Below, piece after piece: positions 5,776 to 14,386 of a stretch of 14,386 nt of DNA. Both the position numbers and the translations under genes were made by a program. The stretch spans positions 1 to 14,386 of the forward strand of contig VSPW01000256.1 in the NCBI GenBank assembly GCA_009775535.1, read 5' to 3'. Numbering within the stretch: the stretch's first letter is position 1; each line of letters begins with the position of its first letter. A model generated the notes under the pieces. It had not been told where the DNA came from, ran no database searches, and saw only the letters and a list, made by a program, of their open reading frames with translations. This stretch comes from Muribaculaceae bacterium (GTDB lineage Bacteria > Bacteroidota > Bacteroidia > Bacteroidales > Muribaculaceae).

Positions 5776-8700
5776 CTACAACCCTTCTGTAACAGTATCA
5801 ACTAATTCTGAATCTACGATAGCATTGATATCGTCCTTGCTTCCGACAACCAACCGCTCATATTCACGAAGGCCTGTACCGGCAGGAATAAGGTGTCCGC
5901 AGATAACGTTTTCCTTCATGCCTTCAAGCTTGTCAACCTTTCCGGTAATGGCGGCTTCATTGAGGACCTTTGTCGTTTCCTGGAATGATGCTGCCGACAT
6001 GAAGCTTGATGTCTGGAGGGCGGCACGCGTGATGCCCTGGAGTATCTGCTCGGATGTAGCGGGAACTGCGTCACGGACAGCAACCAGGCGCAGGTCGCGA
6101 CGCTTGAGCATTGAGTTCTCATCACGCAGTTTACGCGCAGTGATGATCTGGCCTGCCTTCACATTCTCGCTATCACCCGGATCGGTGACAACCTTGCGAC
6201 CCCATATGCGGTCGTTTTCATCCATAAACTCGCGCTTGTCGACAACCTGCTGTTCAAGGAAACAAGTGTCGCCCGGGTCAAGGATATTGACCTTGCGCAT
6301 CATCTGGCGTACGATCACTTCAAAGTGCTTGTCATTGATCTTCACACCCTGCATGCGGTATACGTCCTGGACTTCGTTTACGATATATTCCTGTACGGCT
6401 GTCGGACCCATGATGTTGAGGATGTCGGCAGGAGTAATAGCACCGTCAGAAAGCGGTGTGCCTGCACGTACATAATCATTCTCCTGCACAAGGATCTGTT
6501 TTGACAGGGGCACCATATATTTCTTGATTTCGCCAAGTTTTGATGTCACCTCTATCTCGCGGTTACCACGCTTCACCTTGCCGAAGCGCACCTCACCGTC
6601 GATTTCGGATACTATAGCCGGATTTGACGGGTTGCGGGCCTCAAAGAGTTCGGTGACACGCGGCAGACCGCCGGTGATGTCACCTGCACCACCTGTGGCA
6701 CGCGGTATCTTCACGAATATCTCGCCGGCCTTAACCTCTTCACCGTCCTCAAGCATAAGGTGTGCACCTACAGGAAGAGCATAAGTCTTGACGATCTGGC
6801 CGTTCTTGTCCACGACATTAACTTCAGGGACTTTGGTGCGGTCCTTGGACTCAATGATGATTTTCTCACGCAGACCTGACTGCTCGTCGGCATCGACACG
6901 GAATGTGATATTCTCGACAAGATTCTCATATTTCAGCCTACCGGCAACTTCACTGACGATTACGGCGTTGAATGGGTCCCATTCGCAAATGAGGTCACCC
7001 TTTGAAACGGTGTCGCCGTTAGAGAAGAACAGTTTTGAACCGTAGGGGATATTTGCGTTTGTGAGCATCATACGGGTATTAGGCTCGATTATGCGCATTT
7101 CAGCAAGACGGCCGATGACCACCTGTACCGGTTTGCCGTTCGCGCCCATCTCCTCGGTCTCGACAGTACGCAGCTCATCGATTTCAAGCGTACCCTCATA
7201 ACGGGATGTCAATGATGACACTGCCGCGATGTTGGACGCCACACCACCGACGTGGAAAGTACGGAGGGTAAGCTGTGTACCAGGCTCACCAATAGACTGC
7301 GCCGCGATTACGCCGACAGCCTCTCCTTTCTGCACAAGGCGGTTGTTGGAAAGGTTGCGGCCATAGCATTTGGCGCAGACGCCTTTCTTCGATTCGCAAG
7401 TGAGCACTGAGCGTATCTCCACACTCTCTATCGGCGATGCGTCAATAGCATCGGCCGCAGCCTCGTTGATCTCCTCTCCGGCGGCAACGATGATCTCGTT
7501 GGTAATCGGATGGATGATATCGTGGACTGAAACGCGGCCAAGGATACGTTCGCCCAATGAGGCAACCACCTCATCATTGTTCTTGATTTCGGTGCATACA
7601 AGCCCGCGGAGAGTACCGCAGTCCTCCTCATTGATAATAACATCATGAGCAACGTCCACAAGACGGCGGGTGAGATATCCGGCATCGGCAGTCTTCAACG
7701 CGGTGTCGGCAAGACCCTTACGTGCACCGTGGGTAGAGATGAAGTATTCCAGCACAGAAAGGCCTTCCTTGAAGTTCGCCAAAATCGGGTTCTCGATAAT
7801 CTGGCCACCTTCAGCACCTGCCTTCTGGGGCTTGGCCATAAGACCACGCATGCCGGCAAGCTGACGGATCTGGTCCTTAGAACCACGCGCACCTGAGTCA
7901 AGCATCATGAATACAGAGTTGAAACCCTGGTTGGCCTCGGTCATCTGCTTCATGAGCACATCTGTAAGGCGGGAATTGACGTGCGTCCAGATGTCGATAA
8001 TCTGGTTATAGCGTTCATTATTGGTAATGAATCCCATCGCATAGTTGTTCATCACTTCCTCAACCTGCGTATACCCCTCATTGACAATGGCTTCCTTCTC
8101 AGCCGGAATAATCACGTCACCTAGGTTGAAGGAAAGGCCGCCCTGGAATGCCATACGGTAGCCAAGGTTCTTGATATCGTCAAGGAATTGTGCAGAACGT
8201 GGGATACCACATTTCTTGATTACCTTGGAAATGATGTTACGCAGTGACTTTTTGGAAAGGATCTCGTTTACGTATCCGATTTCCTTAGGCACGAACTGGT
8301 TGACAAGCACGCGTCCAACGGATGTATCCTTCACCAGATGGCGTATTGGGTTACCGTCCTTATCCACATCGTCCACCATTACGGTGACCGGCGCATGGAG
8401 GGTGACACGCCCTTCATTATATGCGATCTGGGCCTCTTCCGGACCATAGAATATCGTACCTTCACCTTTGTCGCCCTTGCGGAGTTTGGTGATATAGTAT
8501 AGACCAAGCACCATGTCCTGAGAAGGGACTGTGATCGGCGCACCATTGGCAGGGTTAAGAATGTTGTGCGCTCCGAGCATAAGCAACTGGGCTTCGAGCA
8601 CGGCCTCATTGCCAAGGGGGAGGTGCACAGCCATCTGGTCGCCGTCGAAGTCGGCATTGAATGCCGTACAAGCCAACGGATGGAGCTGGATAGCCTTACC

Positions 8701-10059
8701 TTCAATCATCTTGGGCTGGAAAGCCTGTATACCGAGGCGGTGTAGTGTCGGGGCACGGTTGAGGAGTACGGGATGGCCTTTCATCACGTATTCCAGGATG
8801 TCCCAAACAACCGGCTCTTTGCGGTCGACAATCTTCTTTGCCGACTTGACGGTCTTTACGATGCCACGCTCGATAAGCTTGCGTATAACAAACGGCTTGT
8901 AGAGCTCGGCCGCCATGTCCTTAGGAAGACCGCATTCATGCATCTTCAACTCAGGGCCGACAACGATTACGGAACGTGCAGAATAGTCGACACGCTTACC
9001 GAGAAGATTCTGGCGGAAGCGACCCTGCTTACCTTTAAGGCTGTCGCTTAGTGACTTCAACGGACGGTTAGCCTCACTCTTGACAGCTGACGACTTGCGT
9101 GAATTATCAAGCAGTGAATCCACGGCCTCCTGGAGCATACGCTTTTCGTTGCGCAGGATCACGTCGGGCGCCTTTATTTCGATAAGCCTCTTAAGACGGT
9201 TGTTGCGGATGATGACTCGGCGGTACAGGTCGTTGAGGTCGCTGGTAGCGAAACGGCCACCGTCGAGCGGCACAAGCGGACGGAGTTCAGGCGGAATCAC
9301 AGGGACTGCCTGAAGTATCATCCATTCGGGCTTGTTGCGGTGGCGTGAAGAACGGAATGCCTCCACAACCTGAAGGCGCTTTAGGGCTTCGTTCTTACGC
9401 TGCTGCGAGCTGTCGTTGTAGCCCTGGTGACGCAGACGGTACGACAGGTCATCGAGGTCAAGACGCAACAGAAGGTCGTAAACGGCCTCCGCGCCCATCT
9501 TAGCGATGAACTTGTTCGGGTCTGAATCTTCAAGGGCCTGGTTCTCTTTGGGGAGCTTGTCGATTATATCGAAGTACTCTTCTTCTGACAGTAGATCAAG
9601 GGCCTGGACGCCTTCAACGTTTCCTGGCTGGATGACAACATAACGCTCATAATATATCACGGCATCAAGCTTCTTGGACGCCAGGCCAAGAAGGTAGCCG
9701 ATCTTGTTTGGTAGCGAACGGAAATACCAGATATGCGCTACGGGGACAACGAGCTTTATGTGCCCCATGCGTTCACGACGCACTTTCTTCTCGGTGACCT
9801 CAACACCGCACCTGTCGCAGACAATACCTTTGTAGCGTATACGCTTGTACTTTCCGCAATGGCATTCGTAGTCCTTTACCGGACCAAAAATGCGCTCACA
9901 GAACAGGCCGTCGCGTTCGGGCTTGTATGTACGGTAGTTGATGGTTTCAGGCTTGAGGACCTCGCCGGATGACTTCTCCAGGATTTCCTCGGGCGAAGCG
10001 AGCCCGATGGAAATCTTGGAAAATCCGGTCTTTGTCTTATTGTCTTTTCTAAAAGCCAT
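5776..10059 (-). CDS. rpoC: DNA-directed RNA polymerase subunit beta'
   Basis: The 1427-residue beta' subunit, which carries the catalytic centre of RNA polymerase. The active-site motif NADFDGDQMAVH is intact, with the Mg2+ ligands Asp470, Asp472 and Asp474. The N-terminal zinc site is Cys66, Cys68, Cys81 and Cys84; the second is Cys814, Cys888, Cys895 and Cys898, the same numbering as in E. coli. The trigger loop begins near TLRTFHVGG (about 930) and resumes near ITGGLPRVTELFEARNP (about 1130). The roughly 190 residues between form an SI3-type insertion, expected in Bacteroidetes and Proteobacteria. The gene starts 33 bases after rpoB and ends at a strong terminator. In Bacteroides, as I recall, a small DUF3467 gene follows rpoC; here pyrE does. 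No defect seen. Confidence 0.99.
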   Translation of the reverse strand: MAFRKDNKTKTGFSKISIGLASPEEILEKSSGEVLKPETINYRTYKPERDGLFCERIFGPVKDYECHCGKYKRIRYKGIVCDRCGVEVTEKKVRRERMGHIKLVVPVAHIWYFRSLPNKIGYLLGLASKKLDAVIYYERYVVIQPGNVEGVQALDLLSEEEYFDIIDKLPKENQALEDSDPNKFIAKMGAEAVYDLLLRLDLDDLSYRLRHQGYNDSSQQRKNEALKRLQVVEAFRSSRHRNKPEWMILQAVPVIPPELRPLVPLDGGRFATSDLNDLYRRVIIRNNRLKRLIEIKAPDVILRNEKRMLQEAVDSLLDNSRKSSAVKSEANRPLKSLSDSLKGKQGRFRQNLLGKRVDYSARSVIVVGPELKMHECGLPKDMAAELYKPFVIRKLIERGIVKTVKSAKKIVDRKEPVVWDILEYVMKGHPVLLNRAPTLHRLGIQAFQPKMIEGKAIQLHPLACTAFNADFDGDQMAVHLPLGNEAVLEAQLLMLGAHNILNPANGAPITVPSQDMVLGLYYITKLRKGDKGEGTIFYGPEEAQIAYNEGRVTLHAPVTVMVDDVDKDGNPIRHLVKDTSVGRVLVNQFVPKEIGYVNEILSKKSLRNIISKVIKKCGIPRSAQFLDDIKNLGYRMAFQGGLSFNLGDVIIPAEKEAIVNEGYTQVEEVMNNYAMGFITNNERYNQIIDIWTHVNSRLTDVLMKQMTEANQGFNSVFMMLDSGARGSKDQIRQLAGMRGLMAKPQKAGAEGGQIIENPILANFKEGLSVLEYFISTHGARKGLADTALKTADAGYLTRRLVDVAHDVIINEEDCGTLRGLVCTEIKNNDEVVASLGERILGRVSVHDIIHPITNEIIVAAGEEINEAAADAIDASPIESVEIRSVLTCESKKGVCAKCYGRNLSNNRLVQKGEAVGVIAAQSIGEPGTQLTLRTFHVGGVASNIAAVSSLTSRYEGTLEIDELRTVETEEMGANGKPVQVVIGRLAEMRIIEPNTRMMLTNANIPYGSKLFFSNGDTVSKGDLICEWDPFNAVIVSEVAGRLKYENLVENITFRVDADEQSGLREKIIIESKDRTKVPEVNVVDKNGQIVKTYALPVGAHLMLEDGEEVKAGEIFVKIPRATGGAGDITGGLPRVTELFEARNPSNPAIVSEIDGEVRFGKVKRGNREIEVTSKLGEIKKYMVPLSKQILVQENDYVRAGTPLSDGAITPADILNIMGPTAVQEYIVNEVQDVYRMQGVKINDKHFEVIVRQMMRKVNILDPGDTCFLEQQVVDKREFMDENDRIWGRKVVTDPGDSENVKAGQIITARKLRDENSMLKRRDLRLVAVRDAVPATSEQILQGITRAALQTSSFMSAASFQETTKVLNEAAITGKVDKLEGMKENVICGHLIPAGTGLREYERLVVGSKDDINAIVDSELVDTVTEGL

Positions 10060-10092
10060 ATTTCAGTATGTAGAAAGTCGATGATGATTCAA

Positions 10093-13000
10093 TTATTGTT
10101 CAAGGTTGATACTCAATCCGAGGCCACGCAGCTCGTGCAGAAGGACGTTGAGTGATTCGGGAATGCCAGCCTGAGGCATGGGCTCGCCCTTGACAATTGC
10201 CTCGTAGGCCTTGCTGCGGCCGTTGACGTCGTCACTCTTGATGGTGAGTATCTCCTGGAGGATGTGGGATGCGCCGAATGCTTCAAGCGCCCAAACTTCC
10301 ATCTCACCGAAACGCTGTCCACCGAACTGTGCCTTACCGCCAAGCGGCTGCTGAGTGATGAGCGAGTACGGACCGATAGAACGGGCATGCATCTTGTCTT
10401 CCACCATGTGTCCGAGCTTAAGCATGTAGATGACACCTACTGTGGCAGGCTGGTCAAAACGGTCGCCTGTTCCTCCGTCATAGAGGTAGGTCTTACCATA
10501 GCGAGGAACGCCGGCCTTATCAGTCCATTCATTAAGGTCATCGAGGGTCGCGCCATCGAAAATCGGTGTGGCGAACTTCTCGCCCAATTCACGTCCGGCC
10601 CATCCGAGCACGGTCTCAAAGATCTGGCCAAGGTTCATACGTGAAGGCACACCGAGCGGGTTGAGCACGATATCTACCGGAGTACCATCGGCAAGGAAAG
10701 GCATGTCTTCCTGACGTACGATACGAGATACGATACCCTTGTTTCCGTGACGGCCGGCCATCTTGTCGCCTACGCTGATCTTACGCTTCTTGGCGATATA
10801 GACCTTTGCCATCTGCATGATACCGGAAGGAAGTTCGTCACCGATAGAGATGTCGAATTTCTTGCGGCGCAATTCGGCGTCGATCTCTTTCGACTTACGC
10901 AGGTAATTGACAATCGTTTCACGGATAAGGTCATTTTTATGCGGTTCGTTTGTCCACTTGCTGAGGTTGATGGTATCGTAGTCGATGCTTTTGAGGACAC
11001 CTACAGTAAACTTCGCCCCCTTGGGGATGATGTCACTGCCGATAAAGTCCTTCACACCCTGGGAGGTCTTGCCTGCGGTAAGCGTCATCAGCTTGTCGAC
11101 AAGGATGTCGCGGAGCTGGCTCAGACGTTCTTCGTATTCCTCGTCAAGCTTAGGAAGGAGGGCGTTGGCACTCTTATTCTTCTTTTTCTTTACAGCACGT
11201 GAGAACAAATTCGTACCTATCACAACACCTTTCAGCGAAGGAGACGCTTTCAGGGATGCGTCCTTAACATCGCCGGCCTTGTCGCCGAAGATGGCGCGCA
11301 GGAGTTTTTCTTCCGGAGTTGGGTCACTCTCTCCCTTAGGAGTGATCTTACCGATCATGATGTCACCGGGAACCACATGTGCACCTACACGGATTATGCC
11401 ACGCTCATCAAGATCCTTTGTAGCATCCTCGGATACGTTGGGGATGTCAGATGTAAGCTCTTCCATACCGCGCTTTGTCTCGCGGACTTCAAGGGAGTAT
11501 TCATCGACATGCACGGAGGTAAGAATGTCCTCACGCACAACTCGTTCGTTGAGCACGATGGCGTCCTCATAGTTATATCCCTTCCAGGGCATGAACGCTA
11601 CCTTAAGGTTGCGTCCAAGAGCGAGTTCTCCGTTTTCGGTCGAGTAACCTTCTGTGAGTATGTCGCCCTTCACCACCCTCTGTCCTTTGACGCAGATTGG
11701 GCGCAGGTCGATTGTAGTGCTCTGGTTGGTCTTGCGGAATTTCGGCAGGTGATATTCCTTTACAGCAGATTCAAATGACACGAACTCCTCTTCTTCTGTA
11801 CGGTCGTAGCGTATGCGTATTACAGTGGCGTCAACAAATTCGATGACACCAGCGCCCTCGGCTGCGATCTGTGTACGGGAGTCGCGTATCAGCTGGCCTT
11901 CAATACCTGTACCGACTATAGGAGCCTCACTGCGGAGCAGGGGCACTGCCTGGCGCATCATGTTTGATCCCATGAGTGCGCGGTTGGCGTCGTCATGTTC
12001 CAGGAACGGGATAAGCGATGCCGCGATGGAGGCTATCTGTGTCGGTGAAACGTCCATAAGCTGGATGTCCGATGGTGGCACAACAGGGAAGTCGGCATCA
12101 AGACGGGCCTTAACCTTATCGCGGATGAATGAACCATCGGGATTGAGCGGCGCATTGCCTTGCGCAATCATCTTGCCTTCCTCAATCTCGGCTGTCAGAT
12201 AAACTACCTCATCATTATTGAGGTTCACGCGAGCATCCGTTACCTGACGGTAGGGAGTCTCTATGAATCCCAGATCATTGATCTTAGCGTATACGCACAA
12301 CGATGAAATAAGACCGATATTAGGACCTTCCGGGGTCTCGATAGGACAAAGACGCCCGTAGTGGGTATAGTGTACGTCTCGCACCTCGAATCCGGCGCGC
12401 TCACGTGAAAGACCGCCAGGACCTAAGGCAGACATACGGCGCTTGTGGGTTATTTCAGCAAGCGGGTTGGTCTGGTCCATGAACTGCGAGAGAGCATTCG
12501 TACCGAAGAACGTGTTTATAACCGATGAGATCGTCTTGGCGTTGATAAGGTCGATCGGTGTGAACACTTCGTTGTCGCGCACGTTCATACGTTCGCGTAT
12601 GGTACGGCTCATACGGGCCAGGCCTACACCGAACTGATTGTAAAGCTGCTCACCTACTGTACGGACTCGGCGGTTCGACAAGTGGTCGATATCGTCGACA
12701 TCCGTCTTGGAGTTGATCAGTTCGATGAGGTATTTGATAATGGCTATGATGTCCTCCTTAGTAAGGACCTTCACATCCATGGAAGTGGTAAGCCCAAGCT
12801 TCTTGTTGATACGGTAGCGGCCCACCTCGCCAAGGTCATAACGCTTCTCGGAGAAGAATAGGTTTGTTATCACTTCACGCGCAGATGCGTCATCCGGTGG
12901 CTCCGCGTTGCGCAGCTGCCTGTAGATGTAGCGGACGGCTTCTTTCTCGGAGTTGGATGTATCCTTCTGGAGGGTATTGAATATGATCGAATAGTCGCTG

Positions 13001-13905
13001 GCATTGACATCTTCCTTGTGGAGAAGTATTGTGGACACGCCTGATTCCAGGATTTCCTGGATATTCTCTTCCTCAATGATGGTCTCACGGTCAAGTATGA
13101 CGTCATTGCGCTCAATCGATACGACTTCGCCGGTATCCTCGTCCACAAAGTCCTCCACCCATGTCTTCAGTACACGGGCAGCCAATTTGCGTCCTACGGC
13201 CTTCTTGAGGTTCGTCTTATTTACCTTCAGTTCTTCCGCAAGGCCGAAAATATCAATGATGTCCTTATCGCTCTCGAGACCGATGGCACGCAAAAGCGTA
13301 GTAACCGGCAATTTCTTTTTACGGTCGATGTAGGCGTACATCACATTGTTGATGTCCGTGGCAAACTCAATCCACGAGCCACGGAACGGGATGATGCGCG
13401 CAGAATATAGCTTAGTACCGTTGGCGTGCGTGCTCTGTCCGAAGAATACGCCGGGCGAACGGTGAAGCTGGGATACAACGACGCGTTCCGCACCGTTGAT
13501 TACAAAAGTTCCCTTGTCGGTCATATACGGGATAGGACCGAGATAGACGTCCTGAATCACGGTTGCAAAATCCTCGTGGTCCGGGTCGGTACAATATAGT
13601 TTAAGTTTTGCCTTCAGGGGCACACTGTAGGTCAGCCCACGCTCAAGACATTCGTCTATGGAATAGCGCGGAGGATCGATGTAATAGTCGAGGAACTCTA
13701 GCACGAAGTTGTTTCTGGTATCGGCTATTGGAAAGTTCTCGGCAAACACCTTGTAAAGACCTTCATTATTTCTTTTTTCGGGAGGAGTGTCGAGCTGGAG
13801 GAAGTCCTGGAATGACTTCAGCTGCACTTCGAGAAAATCGGGGTAAGGAAGCGGATTCTTTACCGAAGCGAAGTTAATACGGGGTTTATCCAGTGAAGCA
13901 GACAT
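10093..13905 (-). CDS. rpoB: DNA-directed RNA polymerase subunit beta
   Basis: The 1270-residue beta subunit, which with beta' forms the catalytic cleft of RNA polymerase. The start MSASLDKPRINFASVKNPLP fits Bacteroidales RpoB, and length is normal for the phylum. The rifampicin-binding cluster LSQFMDQTNPLAEITHKRR keeps the contact residues equivalent to E. coli Gln513, Asp516, His526 (here His487), Ser531 and Leu533, so the enzyme should be rifampicin-sensitive as far as this region shows. The active-site lysines in GDKMAGRHGNKG are Lys1048 and Lys1056, matching E. coli Lys1065 and Lys1073. A very basic stretch (KKKKNKS) lies near the start of the coiled region in the C-terminal third. It follows rplL across an attenuator-like hairpin and is co-transcribed with rpoC. 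Confidence 0.99.
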   Translation of the reverse strand: MSASLDKPRINFASVKNPLPYPDFLEVQLKSFQDFLQLDTPPEKRNNEGLYKVFAENFPIADTRNNFVLEFLDYYIDPPRYSIDECLERGLTYSVPLKAKLKLYCTDPDHEDFATVIQDVYLGPIPYMTDKGTFVINGAERVVVSQLHRSPGVFFGQSTHANGTKLYSARIIPFRGSWIEFATDINNVMYAYIDRKKKLPVTTLLRAIGLESDKDIIDIFGLAEELKVNKTNLKKAVGRKLAARVLKTWVEDFVDEDTGEVVSIERNDVILDRETIIEEENIQEILESGVSTILLHKEDVNASDYSIIFNTLQKDTSNSEKEAVRYIYRQLRNAEPPDDASAREVITNLFFSEKRYDLGEVGRYRINKKLGLTTSMDVKVLTKEDIIAIIKYLIELINSKTDVDDIDHLSNRRVRTVGEQLYNQFGVGLARMSRTIRERMNVRDNEVFTPIDLINAKTISSVINTFFGTNALSQFMDQTNPLAEITHKRRMSALGPGGLSRERAGFEVRDVHYTHYGRLCPIETPEGPNIGLISSLCVYAKINDLGFIETPYRQVTDARVNLNNDEVVYLTAEIEEGKMIAQGNAPLNPDGSFIRDKVKARLDADFPVVPPSDIQLMDVSPTQIASIAASLIPFLEHDDANRALMGSNMMRQAVPLLRSEAPIVGTGIEGQLIRDSRTQIAAEGAGVIEFVDATVIRIRYDRTEEEEFVSFESAVKEYHLPKFRKTNQSTTIDLRPICVKGQRVVKGDILTEGYSTENGELALGRNLKVAFMPWKGYNYEDAIVLNERVVREDILTSVHVDEYSLEVRETKRGMEELTSDIPNVSEDATKDLDERGIIRVGAHVVPGDIMIGKITPKGESDPTPEEKLLRAIFGDKAGDVKDASLKASPSLKGVVIGTNLFSRAVKKKKNKSANALLPKLDEEYEERLSQLRDILVDKLMTLTAGKTSQGVKDFIGSDIIPKGAKFTVGVLKSIDYDTINLSKWTNEPHKNDLIRETIVNYLRKSKEIDAELRRKKFDISIGDELPSGIMQMAKVYIAKKRKISVGDKMAGRHGNKGIVSRIVRQEDMPFLADGTPVDIVLNPLGVPSRMNLGQIFETVLGWAGRELGEKFATPIFDGATLDDLNEWTDKAGVPRYGKTYLYDGGTGDRFDQPATVGVIYMLKLGHMVEDKMHARSIGPYSLITQQPLGGKAQFGGQRFGEMEVWALEAFGASHILQEILTIKSDDVNGRSKAYEAIVKGEPMPQAGIPESLNVLLHELRGLGLSINLEQ

Positions 13906-13950
13906 CTATAATAAGGTTAAAAAAGGGGAACTCAAAAATAAAAAATAGCA

Positions 13951-13990
13951 CAAAAAGGTTAAGAATCAACAATTAAGATGATTCTTAACC
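13951..13990 (-). terminator. Attenuator-like terminator between rplL and rpoB
   Basis: A perfect 12-bp inverted repeat (GGTTAAGAATCA at 13957-13968 with TGATTCTTAACC at 13979-13990) has a 10-base loop. On the minus strand it is followed directly by TTTTT (13956-13952); on the plus strand no T-tract follows, so it is directional. It lies 24 bases after the rplL stop and about 50 bases before the rpoB start. By analogy with the partial terminator between rplL and rpoB in E. coli, it probably lets only part of the ribosomal-protein transcripts continue into rpoBC. The stem is A-T rich, in keeping with incomplete termination. Confidence 0.75.
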
Positions 13991-14014
13991 TATTTACCTG
14001 TAGGTCAGGCAATT

Positions 14015-14386
14015 TTATTTAAGTTCAACCTCAGCGCCAGCTTCTTCGAGTTGCTTCTTGAGACCTTCGGCATCAGCCTTGGGAAGACCTTCCTTGACAA
14101 CAGAGGGAGCACCGTCAACGAGTTCCTTTGCTTCCTTGAGGCCAAGACCTGCAAGTTCCTTAACGAGCTTAACAACCTGAAGCTTGCTAGCACCTGCGCT
14201 CTTGAGCACTACATCGAAGTTGGTCTTTTCTTCAGCGGCGGGAGCACCAGCAGCAGGACCAGCAGCAACAGCAACAGCTGCAGCAGCGGGTTCGATGCCA
14301 TATTCCTCCTTGAGGATCTGAGCAAGTTCGTTTACTTCTTTTACTGAGAGGTTAACTAATTGTTCTGCAAAAGCTTTTAAATCTGC
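14015..14386 (-). CDS. rplL: 50S ribosomal protein L7/L12 (bL12), 5' end cut by window edge
   Basis: The stalk protein of the large ribosomal subunit, which recruits and stimulates elongation factors. The window contains 123 codons beginning with Ala-Asp-Leu-Lys and lacks only the start codon, assuming the usual Met before ADLK; the full protein would then be 124 residues. Domain order is standard: N-terminal dimerisation helices (to about residue 33), an Ala/Pro/Gly-rich hinge with AAAAVAVAAGPAAGAPAAEE, and the C-terminal factor-binding domain from KTNFDVVLKSAG to EAGAEVELK, including KELAGLGLKEAKELV. It is the gene before rpoB in the conserved rplJL-rpoBC order, and its transcript meets an attenuator-like hairpin 24 bases after the stop. 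Confidence 0.98.
   Translation of the reverse strand, partial: ADLKAFAEQLVNLSVKEVNELAQILKEEYGIEPAAAAVAVAAGPAAGAPAAEEKTNFDVVLKSAGASKLQVVKLVKELAGLGLKEAKELVDGAPSVVKEGLPKADAEGLKKQLEEAGAEVELK

Noticed and set aside
10985..11572. Long plus-strand open frame inside rpoB, with similar ones in rpoC
   Set aside because: These are antisense to highly conserved polymerase genes; they arise from codon bias and carry no motif.
12400..12480. Rifampicin-resistance substitutions in RpoB
   Set aside because: Differences from E. coli (Thr, Ala and Met at the equivalents of 518, 522 and 530) are not at the main contact residues and look like ordinary lineage variation.
13933..13940. TATTTTTG on the minus strand as an rpoB promoter -7 box
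   Set aside because: It fits TAnnTTTG but lies in a T-rich stretch where such a match is expected by chance, and no -33 element lies 19-21 bases upstream.
1..14386. Search for CRISPR arrays, tRNA or rRNA genes, insertion sequences, toxin-antitoxin or defence genes
   Set aside because: No repeat series, cloverleaf, transposase or defence-like protein is visible; nearly all bases are covered by ordinary chromosomal genes.

Overview
This window is chromosomal housekeeping DNA from a member of the Bacteroidota, most likely the Bacteroidales and possibly Muribaculaceae. The evidence is the close family resemblance of RpoB, RpoC, L21, L27, PyrE and the BadF-type ATPase to Bacteroidales proteins. 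Start codons also lack strong Shine-Dalgarno sequences, and candidate promoters follow the Bacteroidetes pattern of a TTG-like -33 element, 19-20 bases, then TAnnTTTG. The genus is a guess from sequence style. All genes lie on the minus strand except one.

Right end, read leftwards: rplL (ribosomal protein L7/L12, only its start codon cut off by the window edge), then a 109-base gap with a perfect 12-bp hairpin plus T-tract that looks like an attenuator, then rpoB and rpoC, closed by a strong intrinsic terminator. These genes make the L7/L12 stalk protein and the two large RNA polymerase subunits. A new promoter then reads a compact three-gene operon with 10-base gaps: pyrE (orotate phosphoribosyltransferase, UMP synthesis), an SRPBCC/START-like protein, and a small lipoprotein with a Rieske-like but four-cysteine C-terminal domain.

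Middle: the lipoprotein gene converges on a plus-strand BadF/BadG-type ATPase (GlcNAc-kinase-like). A short region with several stem-loops, including a bidirectional terminator, separates them. The ATPase gene is back to back with an MsbA-like ABC exporter (fused membrane and ATPase domains) on the minus strand, and each has its own candidate promoter in the roughly 200 bases between them.

Left end: the rplU-rpmA operon (L21, L27) has its own promoter and a roughly 90-base leader, and ends in a 15-bp GC-rich terminator. The last 65 bases (1-65) hold nothing I can name.

I found no mobile element, CRISPR array, tRNA, rRNA or defence system, and no gap over 300 bases. The points worth a second look are small: an Asp-to-Asn change at the expected catalytic position of the BadF-type ATPase, the cysteine-substituted Rieske-like lipoprotein with a possible surface-export signal, the rplL-rpoB attenuator, and a CGGAAA motif at a fixed distance in three of the four candidate promoters.
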